From assembly GCA_022376465.1 (NCBI GenBank), contig JACDTU010000024.1:62001-126000 (forward strand): 64,000 nucleotides of DNA, in the 5' to 3' direction. How positions within the stretch are numbered: the first letter of the stretch is position 1; every line of letters starts with the position of its first letter. Of the stretch, positions 23,001 through 35,336 are shown piece after piece. Under the pieces are notes generated by a model that worked only from the letters and a program-made list of their open reading frames with translations, was not told the DNA's origin and searched no databases. This stretch comes from Cubamyces lactineus. Its lineage: Eukaryota > Basidiomycota > Agaricomycetes > Polyporales > Polyporaceae. A program made the position numbers and the translations under genes.

Positions 23001-23993
23001 GACCGCGCAGGGTTGGCGAGGCGTCATCATGAGGGCGGAAGCTCCCTCGCAGGACCTCAGAGACCGGGACGTGTCACTGCTGGTGATTTAGCGGTTCGAC
23101 CATCGCGCGAACGGCATATTTGGACGGCGGCGTGCATGGTCTGTGACATACGGCGGCGTTGGTCGTCGTACCGACCGAACAGGGACGGTGCAATTTGGTG
23201 GCAAGTCATGGCACTTCGGCGCTCAGCCCCCCTCGGCCGAATACAGCACTAGACGAGAGCCTGTGGCTATCAATATCAGTCTGAGCTGCATTTAGCACTT
23301 CATTACGTGCGTACCTTGGCCAAAATCGCTCGACTGTCATAGTCATTCGCGCTAGCGTGCCCATCGAGTGAGCGGCTGGTGTACCCGCTGGGCGGTGGTG
23401 ATAGTTTATAGCGCTCACCTGGCGACAAGCCTAGTATAGACTGGCTCCCAATATCACGCTCGAATTGAAGGAGCCTCGTATGCAGTTTCAGTCTTATCTC
23501 AATGAAGGCGCGCGTCCCGACATTTTTCGCTGCTTCTAGCCACTCTATATCGCTGAAGGTGAGTAAACGATGACGAACATGCATTGGCCTGAGAACTCAC
23601 CCCTGACAATGAGCGCATCATCTTGACTGTCGAGAGGTTCCAGTCTTACTCCTTACGGGCCCCTTATCTCGAGAATATCACAAAGATAATTCATCATGTC
23701 GCAAGAGACCAAGATTGTCGACGCCAGGGGTCCATGCATGAGTGCGGGCGTCGCAGTCGAGTTCGACTCAGGCTGCCACTCAGGCGGGAGTTACGGGCGC
23801 CTGTCTTGAGACGCGAAGTACACGTGATCGAGAAACGCGCGAGGCCAGCGCCTAATCCACTTTGTTCTCCTCACGACAGTCAAACGCATTCAGTTTCTAC
23901 TCTCTAACACGGCCTGGTGCTCGCATCCTCCCAAATCTTAGACCTGCTCCAATACAACATCTGTTCGAGGGAACGGCGCACTACGCTCTATTG
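17099..23993. other. 6.9-kb stretch without recognisable genes
   Basis: It is GC-rich at the left and mixed further right. Many overlapping open frames exist on both strands, none with family resemblance, consistent splice sites or a supporting neighbour frame. An 18-bp perfect palindrome lies at 18932-18949. Scattered GAAGCTTCAA-like words (about 18350, 18750, 19120) may be remnants of repeats. Fast-evolving or non-coding transcripts cannot be excluded. Confidence 0.5.
18932..18949. repeat. Perfect 18-bp palindrome
   Basis: GCGACGTTCGAACGTCGC reads the same on both strands. It lies in the gene-poor stretch and could be a dimeric protein-binding site or chance. Confidence 0.7.
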
Positions 23994-24852
23994 ATGTCTC
24001 ATCAGGCGAAAATGGCGGTCTCTGCTGGCTCTTCCACGTCCGCTGCGTCACTTGTTGACTGGTTCAAGCCCCTTCGAAGCGAAGCGATCGCGAGATTACG
24101 GATGAATGCTGTGGGCTTGGTCGGGCTCACAATTTTCACGAATCTGTTGCCTGTGCCGTCTCTATGGAAGGCAGTTGATGTTGTATGGCGGCGAAGACCA
24201 ACGAGCGCACCATTCTATTACCTCTGTGTTGCTGGTACGTCTATATACGCTTCTCCAGCACTCGCCTATTCACTCAAATGGGAATGTGACAGAACTTGCG
24301 TTGTTTGCGGTGTTTCTCTTTAACATCTCGCAAGCAAGCTATGCGTTGAAATATCCTCGAGCACCCCTTCCACCTCCGCCCTCCCCTGCGAAGACACCCA
24401 AAAGCACTCCTCTATCACCCCCATCCCGCCAGTGGCGACTGTCCGGACTCACACCAAACGTAAGCACTGAATTTCGTTCTCTATCGCAAAAGCCAATATG
24501 TTCACATGCGACGACTTTAGTCAAGCCCCCAGAGGCAGAAAGCCTTCTCTTCCTATGCCCCATCACCAGTCTCGACTCCCTCTCGTACCATTAACTACAC
24601 AATCCCATCATCCATCTCGTCCCCTCCTGATGCATCGTTCGCGTCGTCGGTAACGAGTCTGCCTGGCTCGCCCGCTTCTCCGCTAGCTGCGTATCGCGGG
24701 CGGCACAGTGCCTCTGTTGGACGTACGTTTTCCCAGAATCAAAGCCTCATTGTGTATGTGTCAGATACTGACGCGTCTTGTCCACAGGCGCATTTGACGG
24801 TTCTCTGCTGAGCAGACTTGCTAAGGAGGATTCTGATGAAGAGGATGCTTGA
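23994..24852 (+). CDS. Small two-helix membrane protein, Pom34-like candidate
   Basis: Start at 23994 (MSHQAKMAVSAGSS). An intron with donor GTACGT near 24235 joins FYYLCVA to ELALFAVFLFNISQASYAL. Two hydrophobic segments are seen, NAVGLVGLTIFTNLLPVPSLW and FYYLCVAELALFAVFLFN, separated by a short charged loop. A Ser/Pro-rich tail follows (PKSTPLSPPSRQWRLSGLTPN, then KPFSSYAPSPVSTPSR). The last intron ends near 24788 and the protein ends LSRLAKEDSDEEDA at 24852. Two adjacent helices near the N terminus plus a 'TPLSPP...RLSGLTP' segment fit the fungal nucleoporin Pom34, which anchors the pore membrane ring. That match is from memory and only moderate. Alternatively it is a small endoplasmic-reticulum protein. 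The protein is about 230 aa. Confidence 0.6.
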
Positions 24853-25688
24853 ATATTGGGGTCTTTTTGCTCACAACTACAGAGATGTGCATCATGGCTT
24901 AGAGTTTATATGTACTCGCATAGTTGTTCGTGCATGCCACTTCATGAGACTATGTAGTTGAACCGAGGACATGTTACGCGTGAAGTTCCTTCGCGACCAC
25001 ATCCAAGTCCCCTACATTGTCGCATCTCGTCTCCCAGCTCGAATACACCGCGGCTCTACTGCGATAGACGGTACAAGAACCTCGACAAAGGCAGGATTGC
25101 ACGAGGAGGTTCGGTCACATGACACGCGACGCGGTAAGGTTAATGAGGCGGCGTCTAAGAGTAACCGTGGTCATTGTTCGACTTGTCCTCAACGTCCATC
25201 TCGCCGTCCGCTAGCCCCCTTTCACGTCTACAGGAGAAACAGTCATACCATCAACTCATTACTAGCCGCTACTACTTACGATGGAAGAAAGGTATGTGTA
25301 CAAACGCAACTCGGTATAGGGTTGATGGACGCGAGGCGCGACGCGACTTGGACATTTCCCGCCACCCGATGCCATCAATGCTCAGACGGGCAAAGTCGCG
25401 TAGGGTATACAGGCGTTATGCATGCTCTGCCCGGATGTAGGGGGCATGCAGGCAGCCCAAGCGAAGGCGTGGTCGTTGGCCAGAGTCGTTTCAGCGACCA
25501 TGTGTGGAATACTGCCGGTATATTCGCAACACAGCGACGCTTTCCAGGGGCCTTTACGTCTTACTTATTATCTGGGCAGCCGACACTTTGACTAGGACGC
25601 TGACAGTATATATACTAGACGGCGACAGTTTGCGCAGAACTCTGCTCTTTACCCGGACCTCGTTCCTCTGGGCAGGCAAGCACGTCAG
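24853..25688. other. Intergenic; holds the unresolved 5' end of the SNF2 gene
   Basis: The first exon(s) of the SNF2 gene must lie here. One possibility is a short exon at 25281 (MEER followed by GTATGT). I could not decide the start. Confidence 0.4.
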
Positions 25689-28668
25689 GCTCCTTCCTCT
25701 ACCTCTTCTCGGCCGTCCCCCGCGAGTTCGTCCTCGAGGCCCATTCCGACTGCAGGATCTGCTAGACCGAACCCCGCCAAAGTTGCGCTTCCAACTAGCC
25801 AGGGGCTTTCCTCAAGCCCACAATCTATCATAGTCAGTGGTTATGACCTCTCAATGAGCGGGCGGTGACGCTAACGTCCACTGTAGAGTGTGTCGTCGAA
25901 CGATTCTCCACAGCCACCAAAGGTATATCGCCAGGCTCCCATCGAGATATCCTCAGACGAGGACGACGTGCCACAAGCAATGTAAGCACCAGGCGCAATT
26001 CGCACGCGTGCCTTGATCTCACAAAGGCATTTCGTTTGTAGTCCACCTCTGCGCCCCAAACCTCAGAACGACGCGCGCCCAATGCAATCCTCCTCTCAGC
26101 AATCGAAGCCGGCCTTCGGAGCCAGACCTCCTGTGCCCATCGCTATACCCAGTAACAAAGCTATACCCCGACCAGCTCCTGCGTATGCACATCTAGAGCA
26201 GGAGGCTATCGATATCGACCGGATAGGACCAGTGGATGACAGGTTCATGACTCAGGCTGACACTGAGAAGGCCCTTCGCGACTTCGTGAACGAGGGTTAT
26301 AACGACGGAGATACGGATTTTAACCCTGAGGATGCTATCGTTGAAGGCTTCCGTGATGGTATTAGATTGCTGCCACACCAGATCAAGAGCCGCCAGTGGA
26401 TGGCGGAGCGCGAGACTGGGAAGAAGACGGGTGGCATCCTCGCCGACGATATGGGGTATGTGTTCTGTTGCCGTTCTCCAACGTTTGCTGATGTTCTGTG
26501 TAGTCTGGGCAAGACCATCTCCACGCTAACGCGTGTACTCGAGGGACGTCCGACTAAGAAAGACAAAGCAGCAGGTTACTCAGGGTCAACACTGTAGGCT
26601 GACCTTTCCGTTCATGTTTGCTGGCTGCTGATCTTGTGGGACTAGGGTGGTCTGTCCGGTCGCCTTGGTGTCACAATGGGAGAGCGAGGTCAAGAAGTAT
26701 ACGTCTGGTCTTCGCGTGATCCAGCACCACGGTGGAACTCGTACCAGCGGTAAGTTCAAGTCTGGAGATGGCCCAGCTTGCGATTAATTGTGCGATATCT
26801 AGATCCTTCTGAGCTCGAGCGCGCTCATATCGTTGTCACGTCGTACTCCGTCGTGACTTCGGAGTATGGGGTCTATTTGAAGAGCTCGGGCAAGGATGAG
26901 TCCAAGTCGAAGGGCAAGAAGAAAGGGCAGGATTCGGACTCAGATGATTCCGACTCGGACTCTGTTGCGAGACGACTCAAGGCTGCGCCGAAGCGGGGAA
27001 AGGCGAAGGATGCGTTGTTTAACGTCAAGTGGTGGCGTGTTGTACTAGGTATGTGTTTTGCTGCTGCAACCCGTCGCTTGCCTAACTCCGAACCGTCCCC
27101 GTCAGACGAGGCACATAACATCAAGAACCGTAACACGAAGGCTGCTATCGCTTGCTGCGCTCTGGACGCCAAGTTCCGCTGGTGTTTGACGGGTACTCCT
27201 ATGTGAGTTGTCCCCTCGACTATTCTGCAAGATACTGAGCTCCGTGTAGGCAGAACAACGTGGAGGAGATCTACTCTTTGATCAAGTTTTTGCGCATCGT
27301 TCCGTTGAACGATTGGCAGACGTTCAATAGCTCCATCGCTAAACCAATCAAGTCTGGGAAGCCTGTGCGCGCGCTCAAGCGGCTTCAGGTATGCCCAGAT
27401 CAACGATCCAAGACAACATTTGCGTTGAACATGTGCGTTATACCAGGTTGTCCTTCAGAAGATTATGCTCCGCCGTACGAAGACGACCGTCATCAACGGG
27501 AAACCAATCCTTCAGTTGCCCGATCGGCTGGTCAACGTCGTGGATTGCGAGTTTGATGAGGATGAACGCGCATTCTACCAGTCTGTTGAAGAGAAGGTCA
27601 ACACCAGCCTCGAACAGCTGCAGCAAGGCGACATCAACAAGGCGTACACGTCCGTGCTCGTCCTCCTGCTCCGTTTGCGTCAAGGTAAGTTCCTCCGGGG
27701 GAACTATGTGGGCCACATGAGCTAATCGTCCCCCGCGCAGCTTGCAATCATCCCGGTCTGATTTCCAAAGACTACAAGAAGGATGAGGACGCTGTTGAGC
27801 CGAAGAGCGCTAGCCAGCACGATAACGAGGATGATGGTGACGAGCTGGCGGGTATGCTGGCAGGCCTTGCCATCTCCCGTAAGCCGTGCCAAGTGTGCCA
27901 GACGCCGCTTACGGCGGACAACACCTGGAAGGACGACGTCTGCGTTGATTGTCAAGATGTATACAAGGCTGCTCGGCGCAAGCTCGAGGACCCGAACTCG
28001 GATCTCCCTCCGCACTCATCGAAGACGCGCAAGATCATGGAGATCCTGCGGGAGACGGAGGCCCGTGGTGAGGGCGAGAAGACGATCATCTTCTCGCAGT
28101 TCACTAGCATGTTGGATTTGATCGAGCCCTTCCTGCGCAAGGAGCGGATCAAGTTCGTTCGCTGTAAGTTGTAATGTTTCTACATGACGCCTCTCGCACT
28201 GACGCTGAGCCACAGACGACGGGTCGATGAACAAGATCCAGCGCGACGAGGCGTTGGCCAAGATCAGTGAGAGCGCTTCGACGCGGGTCATCCTCATCTC
28301 CTTTAAGGCGGGTAGCACCGGTCTCAACTTGACGTGCTGCAACAACGTCATCCTCGTCGATCCCTGGTGGAATCCTGCTCTGGAGGATCAGGCGTTCGAC
28401 CGTGCTCATCGTTTCGGGCAGAAGCGCGCGGTCAACATCCACAAGCTCTGTGTCCCGGATAGCGTCGAGCAGCGTATCCTAGAGGTGAGTTATCCCTGTT
28501 TGAGCCTTGTGTCCTGGTTCTAAAGCAAGGCCACGACAGCTGCAAGAGAAGAAGCGGGCTCTCGCCGCGGCTGCTCTCTCTGGCGACAAGTTCAAGAACA
28601 TGCGTCTGGGTATCGACGACCTCGTGGCCCTCTTCCGCACCGATGGTCACGACGACGATGAAGACTGA
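25689..28668 (+). CDS. SNF2-family DNA-dependent ATPase, Uls1/Rrp1-2-like (5' end not resolved)
   Basis: A chromatin-associated translocase of the Rad5/Uls1 branch. A Ser/Pro-rich N terminus is followed by IEISSDEDD, a likely SUMO-interacting type motif. The N-terminal ATPase lobe has [16 protein letters not shown], Walker A DDMGLGKT (split by the intron near 26457-26505), [24 protein letters not shown] (intron before it) and LTGTPMQN. The C-terminal lobe has [28 protein letters not shown] and [21 protein letters not shown]. Between the lobes lies CQVC...CVDC (C-x2-C-x14-C-x2-C, about 27890-27950), where Uls1 and Rad5 have a full RING finger. It ends HDDDED at 28668. About nine introns, all short. 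The family assignment is strong. Orthology to Uls1 rather than another Rad5-like group is inference, and the start codon is unknown. Confidence 0.85.
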
Positions 28669-29090
28669 GATGCATTTCGAGCCAGGCTATGTTACGGACA
28701 AAACACTACGGTCTTGGTCAGGTGCTTGGTTGAGGTGTCTCGCGTTGCAGATCTGTAGTTCATCGTTGTCGTTGCTTTCTTGTTTGTCGCTCCTGTTCCA
28801 CGTAGAACACCACTAATACAGTATGTACATCTTGTGAGGATCTTCGTAGCTCTATAGCGAGTAGCTTTTTGTTGTCCAGATATCCCCCAACATTGGTATT
28901 ACATTTGTTGTTGGCTGGTGTCCGGTGGTCTGGAACGTTCATTCCTGCGGTAAGTCGAGCGCCCAAGTACCGTTCTTGATTCCCGACCACCTTGACCCAT
29001 CCTTGCTCTCGACGTTAACTATCACGGCGACCTCAGTTATGAACATTTACGCTTCTGCCCGATAAACTATGCATTTGTATCACTTCTGCT
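28669..29090. other. Short intergenic region
   Basis: Contains the 3' flank of the SNF2 gene and the promoter of the EST1-like gene, in the same orientation. No further gene seen. Confidence 0.6.
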
Positions 29091-32000
29091 ATGAACGAAG
29101 ACGCCACACTCCTCGCTAGGTATGTTGAGTCGAGTTTGAGAACCCCCGAAGGCTGCCGTACTCAGCTCCTGGATGTCCAGGGAGGCCAAGAGCCTCCAAC
29201 ACACTCTCAAAGAATCGCTCAAAACGAAGGATCCATGGGATAGAGAGACGGATTTTACACGAAAACAGTGCGTACTCAACTACTGTTAATGCTACTGAGC
29301 GAGTCTGACCAGGCTCAAAAGACTCCGGCGGAACTGCTTGCGCTTGCTGTTGCTGCACCCATTCGCTCCGGAATCCAAGGATGCTGAAACTATGCTCTGG
29401 ATACAAACGTCCTATGCCTTCATCTCGCTCTACAAACAGCGCATCGCAGCTCTGGACCGTGCCATCCATGGAGCTCCCCGGCAACAGCAAGGGCAGCAGC
29501 AACAAGGGCAGGGCCAAGGACAGCAACAACCACGTCAGAACGGCGGCCACGGTGTGGTCGAATACCGCAAGCTCCTGCAGCGCTTCCGCCAGTTCCTTGC
29601 GGACGAGGAGAAGTTCTGGATACAGCTGATCATACGCATCCGTAGAATCTTCCAACTCGACGGTGCCCAGCCAATCCTCGCCCAGCTGGAAATCCTCCCT
29701 GAAGAAGAGCCCTCAGCGGAGGGCGGACCGCCGAAACGTAACCACTTCCAGTTCCCCTCGGACGCCGATGTGGCTGCAGCAGCACCATCGCTGACGCCGT
29801 CCAATCGCGAACAGCGCGAAAGCCGGATGGCCATCCTCAGCAAGGCGCTCGTGTGTCTCGGCGACATCGAACGCTACAAGGAGCAGTACAACGAGGCAGG
29901 CGGAAGACCTCGCGCTGGCCACGAAGACGGCCCACCAGCGATCTTGCCCAACAACCAGAAGGGTCGTGGACGGAAGGGCGGAGCCGCGCCGCCCAATGGA
30001 GCGCCCCTACTGGCTCGGATGCGCGATTACCACAAAGCGCAACAGTGTTACCAGCAGGCCCGTTTGCTTCTTCCGCAGGACGGGAACCCGGCGCACCAGA
30101 TGGCGATCATCGCATCGTACCAGAAGGACACCTTCAGTTCTTTGGTACACTACTATCGCGCGTTGTGCGTGCGCTCCCCGTATGATACGGCGGCAGACAA
30201 TCTTGGAACTGTTCTGACTAAGGCGCTCGAGACCTGGAAGTCGCGGGGCGCGAAGAAGGAGAAGGAGCGGGATAAGGACCAGGCACGGGGGGTCGGAGAG
30301 ACAATATCTATGGCACCGCGGCTCCGGGTCGAAGCGTTCAAGGAGAGGCTCATCGTTATCCATGCTTTGTGGCGCCTACCGCCAGAAGAGTACGCCGTTA
30401 CTCCTTCTAATCGTATAACTAAGCTAACGCGATATGCAGGGCTGAGACGATGGGTGCTAACCTTGCACAGAAGATAGCGGACGACTTCAAGGGGCTCGTC
30501 TCGGAACGCGTACTTCCATTTGATATTATCCTGAAGACCATCGTGCTCGCACAAGGAGCGCTGTGGAAGCATCGCGTATTCCGCGGCGGCTCTAGTCACA
30601 GTCACAGGAGAAGTATGCCCGCCGGCGCAGCTGCAGCTGTAGAGAGTTCCATTGCCACTCACTTAATCTCAATGCACCGCGTTTTGTTGGAGGTCGGGAT
30701 TGTGCAGATCGCTGAAGCGCCTCCCGAAGATGCGGGGGAGCACGACCTGGCTCAGCGGATCACGGCAGAGTTTCGGAGGACTCTACCGGCTCTCAGGATA
30801 GCGGGCAAATGGCTCCGGTCAAACAGTCGGTATCTCGGACAGGCCTGGCAGCAGCTCTTCGCACCATCGGAGGGCGGGGACGCGACAACTTCCAAACCGA
30901 AGGGCCGTGAGCGAAATCGACGAGGAAGCGATAGACGATCCTCTGGCGGAGCGCTTGTCATCCATGGCATTATGGAGTTTTGGCGAGCATATGCACAGTT
31001 CTCGACCGCTCTTTCCCGCGCGTTCCCTCAGGATAAGCTTCCGAAAACCTCGACAAGCTTCGAGGAGGACATCGAGCTCGCTGGTTTCTTACCGCTCAAG
31101 AAGCTCGTTCCCTCGGAGATCGTTGGTACGGCGGCCGCTCCCAAGGAGGGCGCGGTGCGCAATGGCACTACGAGTCCTGGCTTCCAGGTTGTACAGCCTG
31201 AGGAGGTACACCCTAACGAAGAGCAGCTCATGCGGATAGCAGACCTGATAGCAGATGCACATGCATTGGTTAAGGACGATGTACGTCCCTTTCTTTGCCG
31301 TTGGGGACTGTTAACCGATCTGCGTTTAGGCAACCCCGTTGAGCTTCTCGGAGGGCCGTTTCTTCATTCAGGAAGGCCAAGTTCAAACCACGCGTCCTTC
31401 TGCGGCGCAGAAGTCCCAGTCACAGGCAAGTGTGCCATCGCCGCCCAGTCGTGAACCTGCGCGGCAAGATCGCCGTGAGAATTCGCTATCTCACGTTCCC
31501 CTGCAACCTGTACGTGAATACCGGGGCCCCGAGATGGACGATGACAACATGACCGATGTAACTCGTACCGAAGATGGTGTCGTTGGAGACGTCGTTCGCA
31601 TGGTGTTGGGTCCGTCCACAGATACTGGCGACGAGGACGACGAGGACGAGATTGTGTGGAACCCCGGGTGAGTATCTCATGCCAATGTCCTTCCGCTTCT
31701 TGACTAAAATCAGCTACAGCGCCCCTTCGGCCGCTCCGCCTCATCTTCATGACCCGGCCGTTGTCACCGCCCTGCCAGCACATTCGGCACTCCCAGCATC
31801 CTCGCCTCCCCGATCTCACATTCCGAGCCCTACGGTACCTACCGTAACCCCGCGGAGCCCTCCCTCCATTTCACCGAACTTTGTACCCAGGCGGAGTTCG
31901 GACACCACACCGTCCAAGCTGGGGCTTCCTCCCCCTAGCGTCACCACTGCGCAGGATCTGTTGGCAAATGTTCTGCATCGCTCTCCGCCGAAAGGAGAGC

Positions 32001-32743
32001 CGGGAATGTCGTTCCATGCTCGTCAAGCATCGGCCCCCTCGCTCATGCTCTTCGGCTCGAGTCCTCTCGGACGAGATTCAATTTGGTCGTCTGGAAAGGG
32101 CGATATGTTAGACTTCCAAGGGACCACAGGGACGCCCAAGGGACTTTCTCATCAGTCCTATCCTCAGCCGCCTCAGGTCCAGGTGCCGACACAATCTCAA
32201 CACGCTCAACCTTCCTTATACCCGCTTCAGTCTTCGCTTAGCCTTGGGCAGGGAACTCCTTCACTAGGTTTTGGTCAGGGCACGCCCTTCGGCCTTGGAC
32301 AAGGAACATCCCCGTTGGGTCCCGGGCATGGGGCCTCCTCGTTGGGCCTTGGGCGCCCGCAAGCCAGTCTGTCGCCTATAGGTCACACGCATCAACGCGT
32401 CCAGTCGCTATCGCTGGGCCATTCCCAGATCCTTCCGTCTAGTCCGAGCTCTCAGCTACTTCCGTCGAGTCAGGGCCAGCCTCTGCTGCCAGACGGCTTC
32501 GGCTCCTACCCGGCGTTGACGGAGCAGGCCGCTGTGACGTACAGCACGGGCGTCCCGTCTGCGTACGCTGATCCGGTCTACTCTCGCAAACTTGACGCCG
32601 CGTCGGCGTATCTACGTCAAGACGGCCCCGCGTACGCAGACCGGTCCGTGCCGTATCATATTGATCCTAGAACGAATGGGGCACAAGTTGGCGCGCATCT
32701 CCCTCTCTCCGCTATGGCCCAGTTGTGGAACAATACCGGCTGA
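29091..32743 (+). CDS. EST1/SMG7-like protein
   Basis: Start at 29091 (MNEDATLLA). Two small introns lead to LKRLRRNCLRLLLLHPFAPESKDAE. Residues of about 40-190 fit the EST1 14-3-3-like domain (FISLYKQRIAALDRAI, VVEYRKLLQRFRQFLADEEKFW, SKALVCLGDIERYKEQY). Then follow TPR-like helices of the EST1 DNA/RNA-binding region (DYHKAQQCYQQARLLLPQDGNPAHQMAIIA, FSSLVHYYRALCVRSPYDTAADNL). The C-terminal part, after the intron near 31280-31328, is long and disordered, rich in Ser, Pro, Gly and Gln, with repeated GLGQGT-like units around 32240-32340. No C-terminal PIN nuclease is visible, so it is closer in plan to SMG7/Est1 than to SMG6. Such proteins act in nonsense-mediated decay or telomerase recruitment; which applies here is not shown. 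It ends MAQLWNNTG. Confidence 0.85.
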
Positions 32744-33597
32744 AAGGGTTCTCGGTGCCTCTTCCCCCTTCTGGACTTTCTTAACCCAAATGCCTCTGCC
32801 ACGACTTGCGCTGGGCGAATGCGGCCCTCCTTTGTGGTCATACTTGTGGAGTCGGCGGCGTGCACATAGAAGCTCGGCGGTCTCTTGATAACGAGGCAGA
32901 AGCAATGCGCGTTCCGTCTCCGGACATTGCTCTCCGCCCCCTGTGGGGAAGCGCTATCCGCCAGCGAAGAGGATACGCGGCCATTGGATTCGTCGCCTCT
33001 GCTCGCTCGCAGAATATTGTTGTTGGCCTTGACGTCTCCCTCCCTTCGCTCGCCTCGGACTCGCATGTTGCTGTTCACGCCTCCTTTGTTTCCTTGCGCT
33101 ATGTTGTAGTTCCGGTGGAGTTCCGCTCGAATCCAGTTCGCATGCTATCGTATATGTTCCCCTCTCGCTTCCCTCGTCTGACTACCGCCGCGGCGGCCTA
33201 TGTGCCTAGGCCTGTACAGTAGAGAATCCTGTCTTGACTCCGTGGGTGTTGTTCTCCAAATCCTGTGCCATTCAGTTCTACTATGTATTCAGTCCATATA
33301 ACGACTCGGTGTCTTCCGTCGATGACGACTCGATACCTGTTTGTAACATGTAGTCATCCACGGCGGCGCACTACGAGTTCCAATATCGTCACCTGTGAAT
33401 ATGTGTATTTCATGCTCTTGTCAGAACAGCAACAGCCTCGGCTCACGCAACTCCCTCCTACTATGATGAACGTCATGAATCACAGCTATGCACGGCATTG
33501 ACACTAGGATCAGGACTTTGCTTACTTCGGACTCATTGGTGTTGGCTATCGTCATGGCTCCATAGGTCATTGAAAACTATGAAAGAAAACTCAACGC
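32744..33597. other. Intergenic between convergent genes
   Basis: This holds the 3' flanks of the EST1-like gene and the minus-strand F-box gene. Short open frames on the plus strand (32806-33222) have no family resemblance. Confidence 0.5.
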
Positions 33598-34808
33598 TCA
33601 CTCTAATGCAGGCCAAGCCAAGCTCTCACCAGTGCAGGTAGTGACTTCGCAGACAACAGTCGACTTCGTTCCTGGCGGCCACCTTCTACAAAGTTGGGTC
33701 CTCCACCAGGCTGCGTCAAAGGCTTCGCGATTGTCATAGAGTCGCACCCGGAACTGGACAAGCTGGTCGAAAGAGCCTAAGACCTGTTGCATGGCCCGTC
33801 CAGCGAGGGAGTCCACGAACCGCGCGCGAGGACCAAAGTACGATCCTTCCGTCGGGCACAAGGTGATTGTCAAGCGTATCATATTCGTGGGCTGGATGTG
33901 ATGCAGGATGCGCATGAAGTCTATCCCGCCTTGAGCGTTGGTCAGGGTGCTCCAGAACTCGATTTCGAGCTCTCGGAGCTGATGCCAGCTCGTCATGCAA
34001 TCGAGCATTTTGTCTTTAATTCAACATTGAGGAAGCCGGCCTCTCAAGGAGCACGTGCACTGAACCACTTACCTGATGGCCAGATGCCATATTGAACCTT
34101 GAGTTTCAGGTATTCTATCGCAAGCCCAAACAGCGCAGCCGGTGGAAACTGTTCAATCCTAAACAACGGCGGTGCCTAATATTGACATGACTATGGGTCA
34201 TTCGGCTCGACCACAACAGCACCCACTATGAGCGTGAGCCGCTTGAGGTTGCGGCATGTTAGACGTGTCCTAGATACCTGGGCCCACTCGGGAGGCTTGA
34301 CGTTGACGAGTACCCTGCAGTGCCATTCCAGTATTTGTAGCCGTGGGAGTGAGCCGATGACGCGGAACAGGTCGCTGATACGGCCAAGGGGAGGATCCAG
34401 GACCAGCGTGAGAGAGGTGATGCTCTTGTTCAAGGCCAGATGTGGTATGACCAGCCTTGCCAAATACTGAGGAGGAAAGGGCTGTATGTCATACCTTCCT
34501 CCTAACACAAGCTCCCGACAGTCGCTCAGTAACAGCGGTGCGAGAAGAGGAACGATCGGCAGGAACTCGAACAGCCACAGATCGACTCGCTCGGGATGCT
34601 GTGCCAGTGTGTCCAGGAGCTGGTCGCACCGAGCTCTCCGTTTCAGAGCGATCTCGCGGTAGAGGTTGAAATAAGTGCGCGGCACCCAGGCGGTGCAGGT
34701 GGCCGCACAAGCCAGGAGCATGCGATAGCGGTCCGGGAGGTACGGGATTGTGGCACTTTGGTCAATGATGGACTCACAGACTTCGATAGGAAAGCGGCTA
34801 TGCTCCAT
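33598..34808 (-). CDS. F-box-like / LRR-like protein (copy 1)
   Basis: Start at 34808 (MEHSRFPIEVCESIIDQ). The first 45 residues (FPIEVCESIIDQ...RYRMLLACAATCTAWVPRTYFNLYREI) match the F-box-like start common in agaricomycetes, which would recruit the protein to an SCF ubiquitin ligase. LRR-like leucine-rich strands follow (RELVLGGRYDIQPFPPQYLARLVIPHL, ITSLTLVLDPPLGRISDLFRVIGSLPRLQILEW). A middle exon (about 34075-34157, IEQFPPAALFGLAIEYLKLK) and a last exon (MLDCMTSWHQLRELEIEFW...) complete it, ending ESLAWPALE at 33598. The introns are not all resolved. It is a paralogue of the gene at 47770-49022 (same start pattern and order). The substrate is unknown. Confidence 0.7.
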
Positions 34809-35336
34809 ATTGAGCGACTTGCGAACAAGAAAGGTCGTGCAAGGAGGACCTAATGGTGAAAAATGCGCAGCGAGTGAGAGACAGGTAAGGCGGGATTGTC
34901 GCCGTGGGCATTTGAGCATATGTATATGCTGCGCTTTGCGCTGCGTGTTGGATCTTCGGTGATATGTCACCAGGGCGATCTGTGGGCGTCCAATGGAAGA
35001 GACGCACATGCAGTCGCAGCATTTACCGGTCGAATGTTGGTGAGATAATACCCCATTGTGCCCTCGGAGGTACGTATGGCTCAGAAAAACCACCTACCCT
35101 TGTCACCACATATGCCACAGAGCTAGGGAGGACGTACCAAGACTGTTGACAATCATGAGGCGATCTCTCTAAGGCAGTCATCCCATTTCATGAGTGTTCG
35201 GATTCGCCAGCGCGAACGTGGGAGTCTTCCAGTAAATTAGGCGTGAAAATAGGTGTCTTCCGCCGTGACCATAGTCTGCTATCGGTACAGTCGTATCGCG
35301 TACAATGTCTTCTTCGATCACCGCCGCGCCCCCACA
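34809..35336. other. Intergenic
   Basis: Promoter side of the F-box gene and 3' flank of the biotin-ligase gene, both on the minus strand. No gene recognised. Confidence 0.5.
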
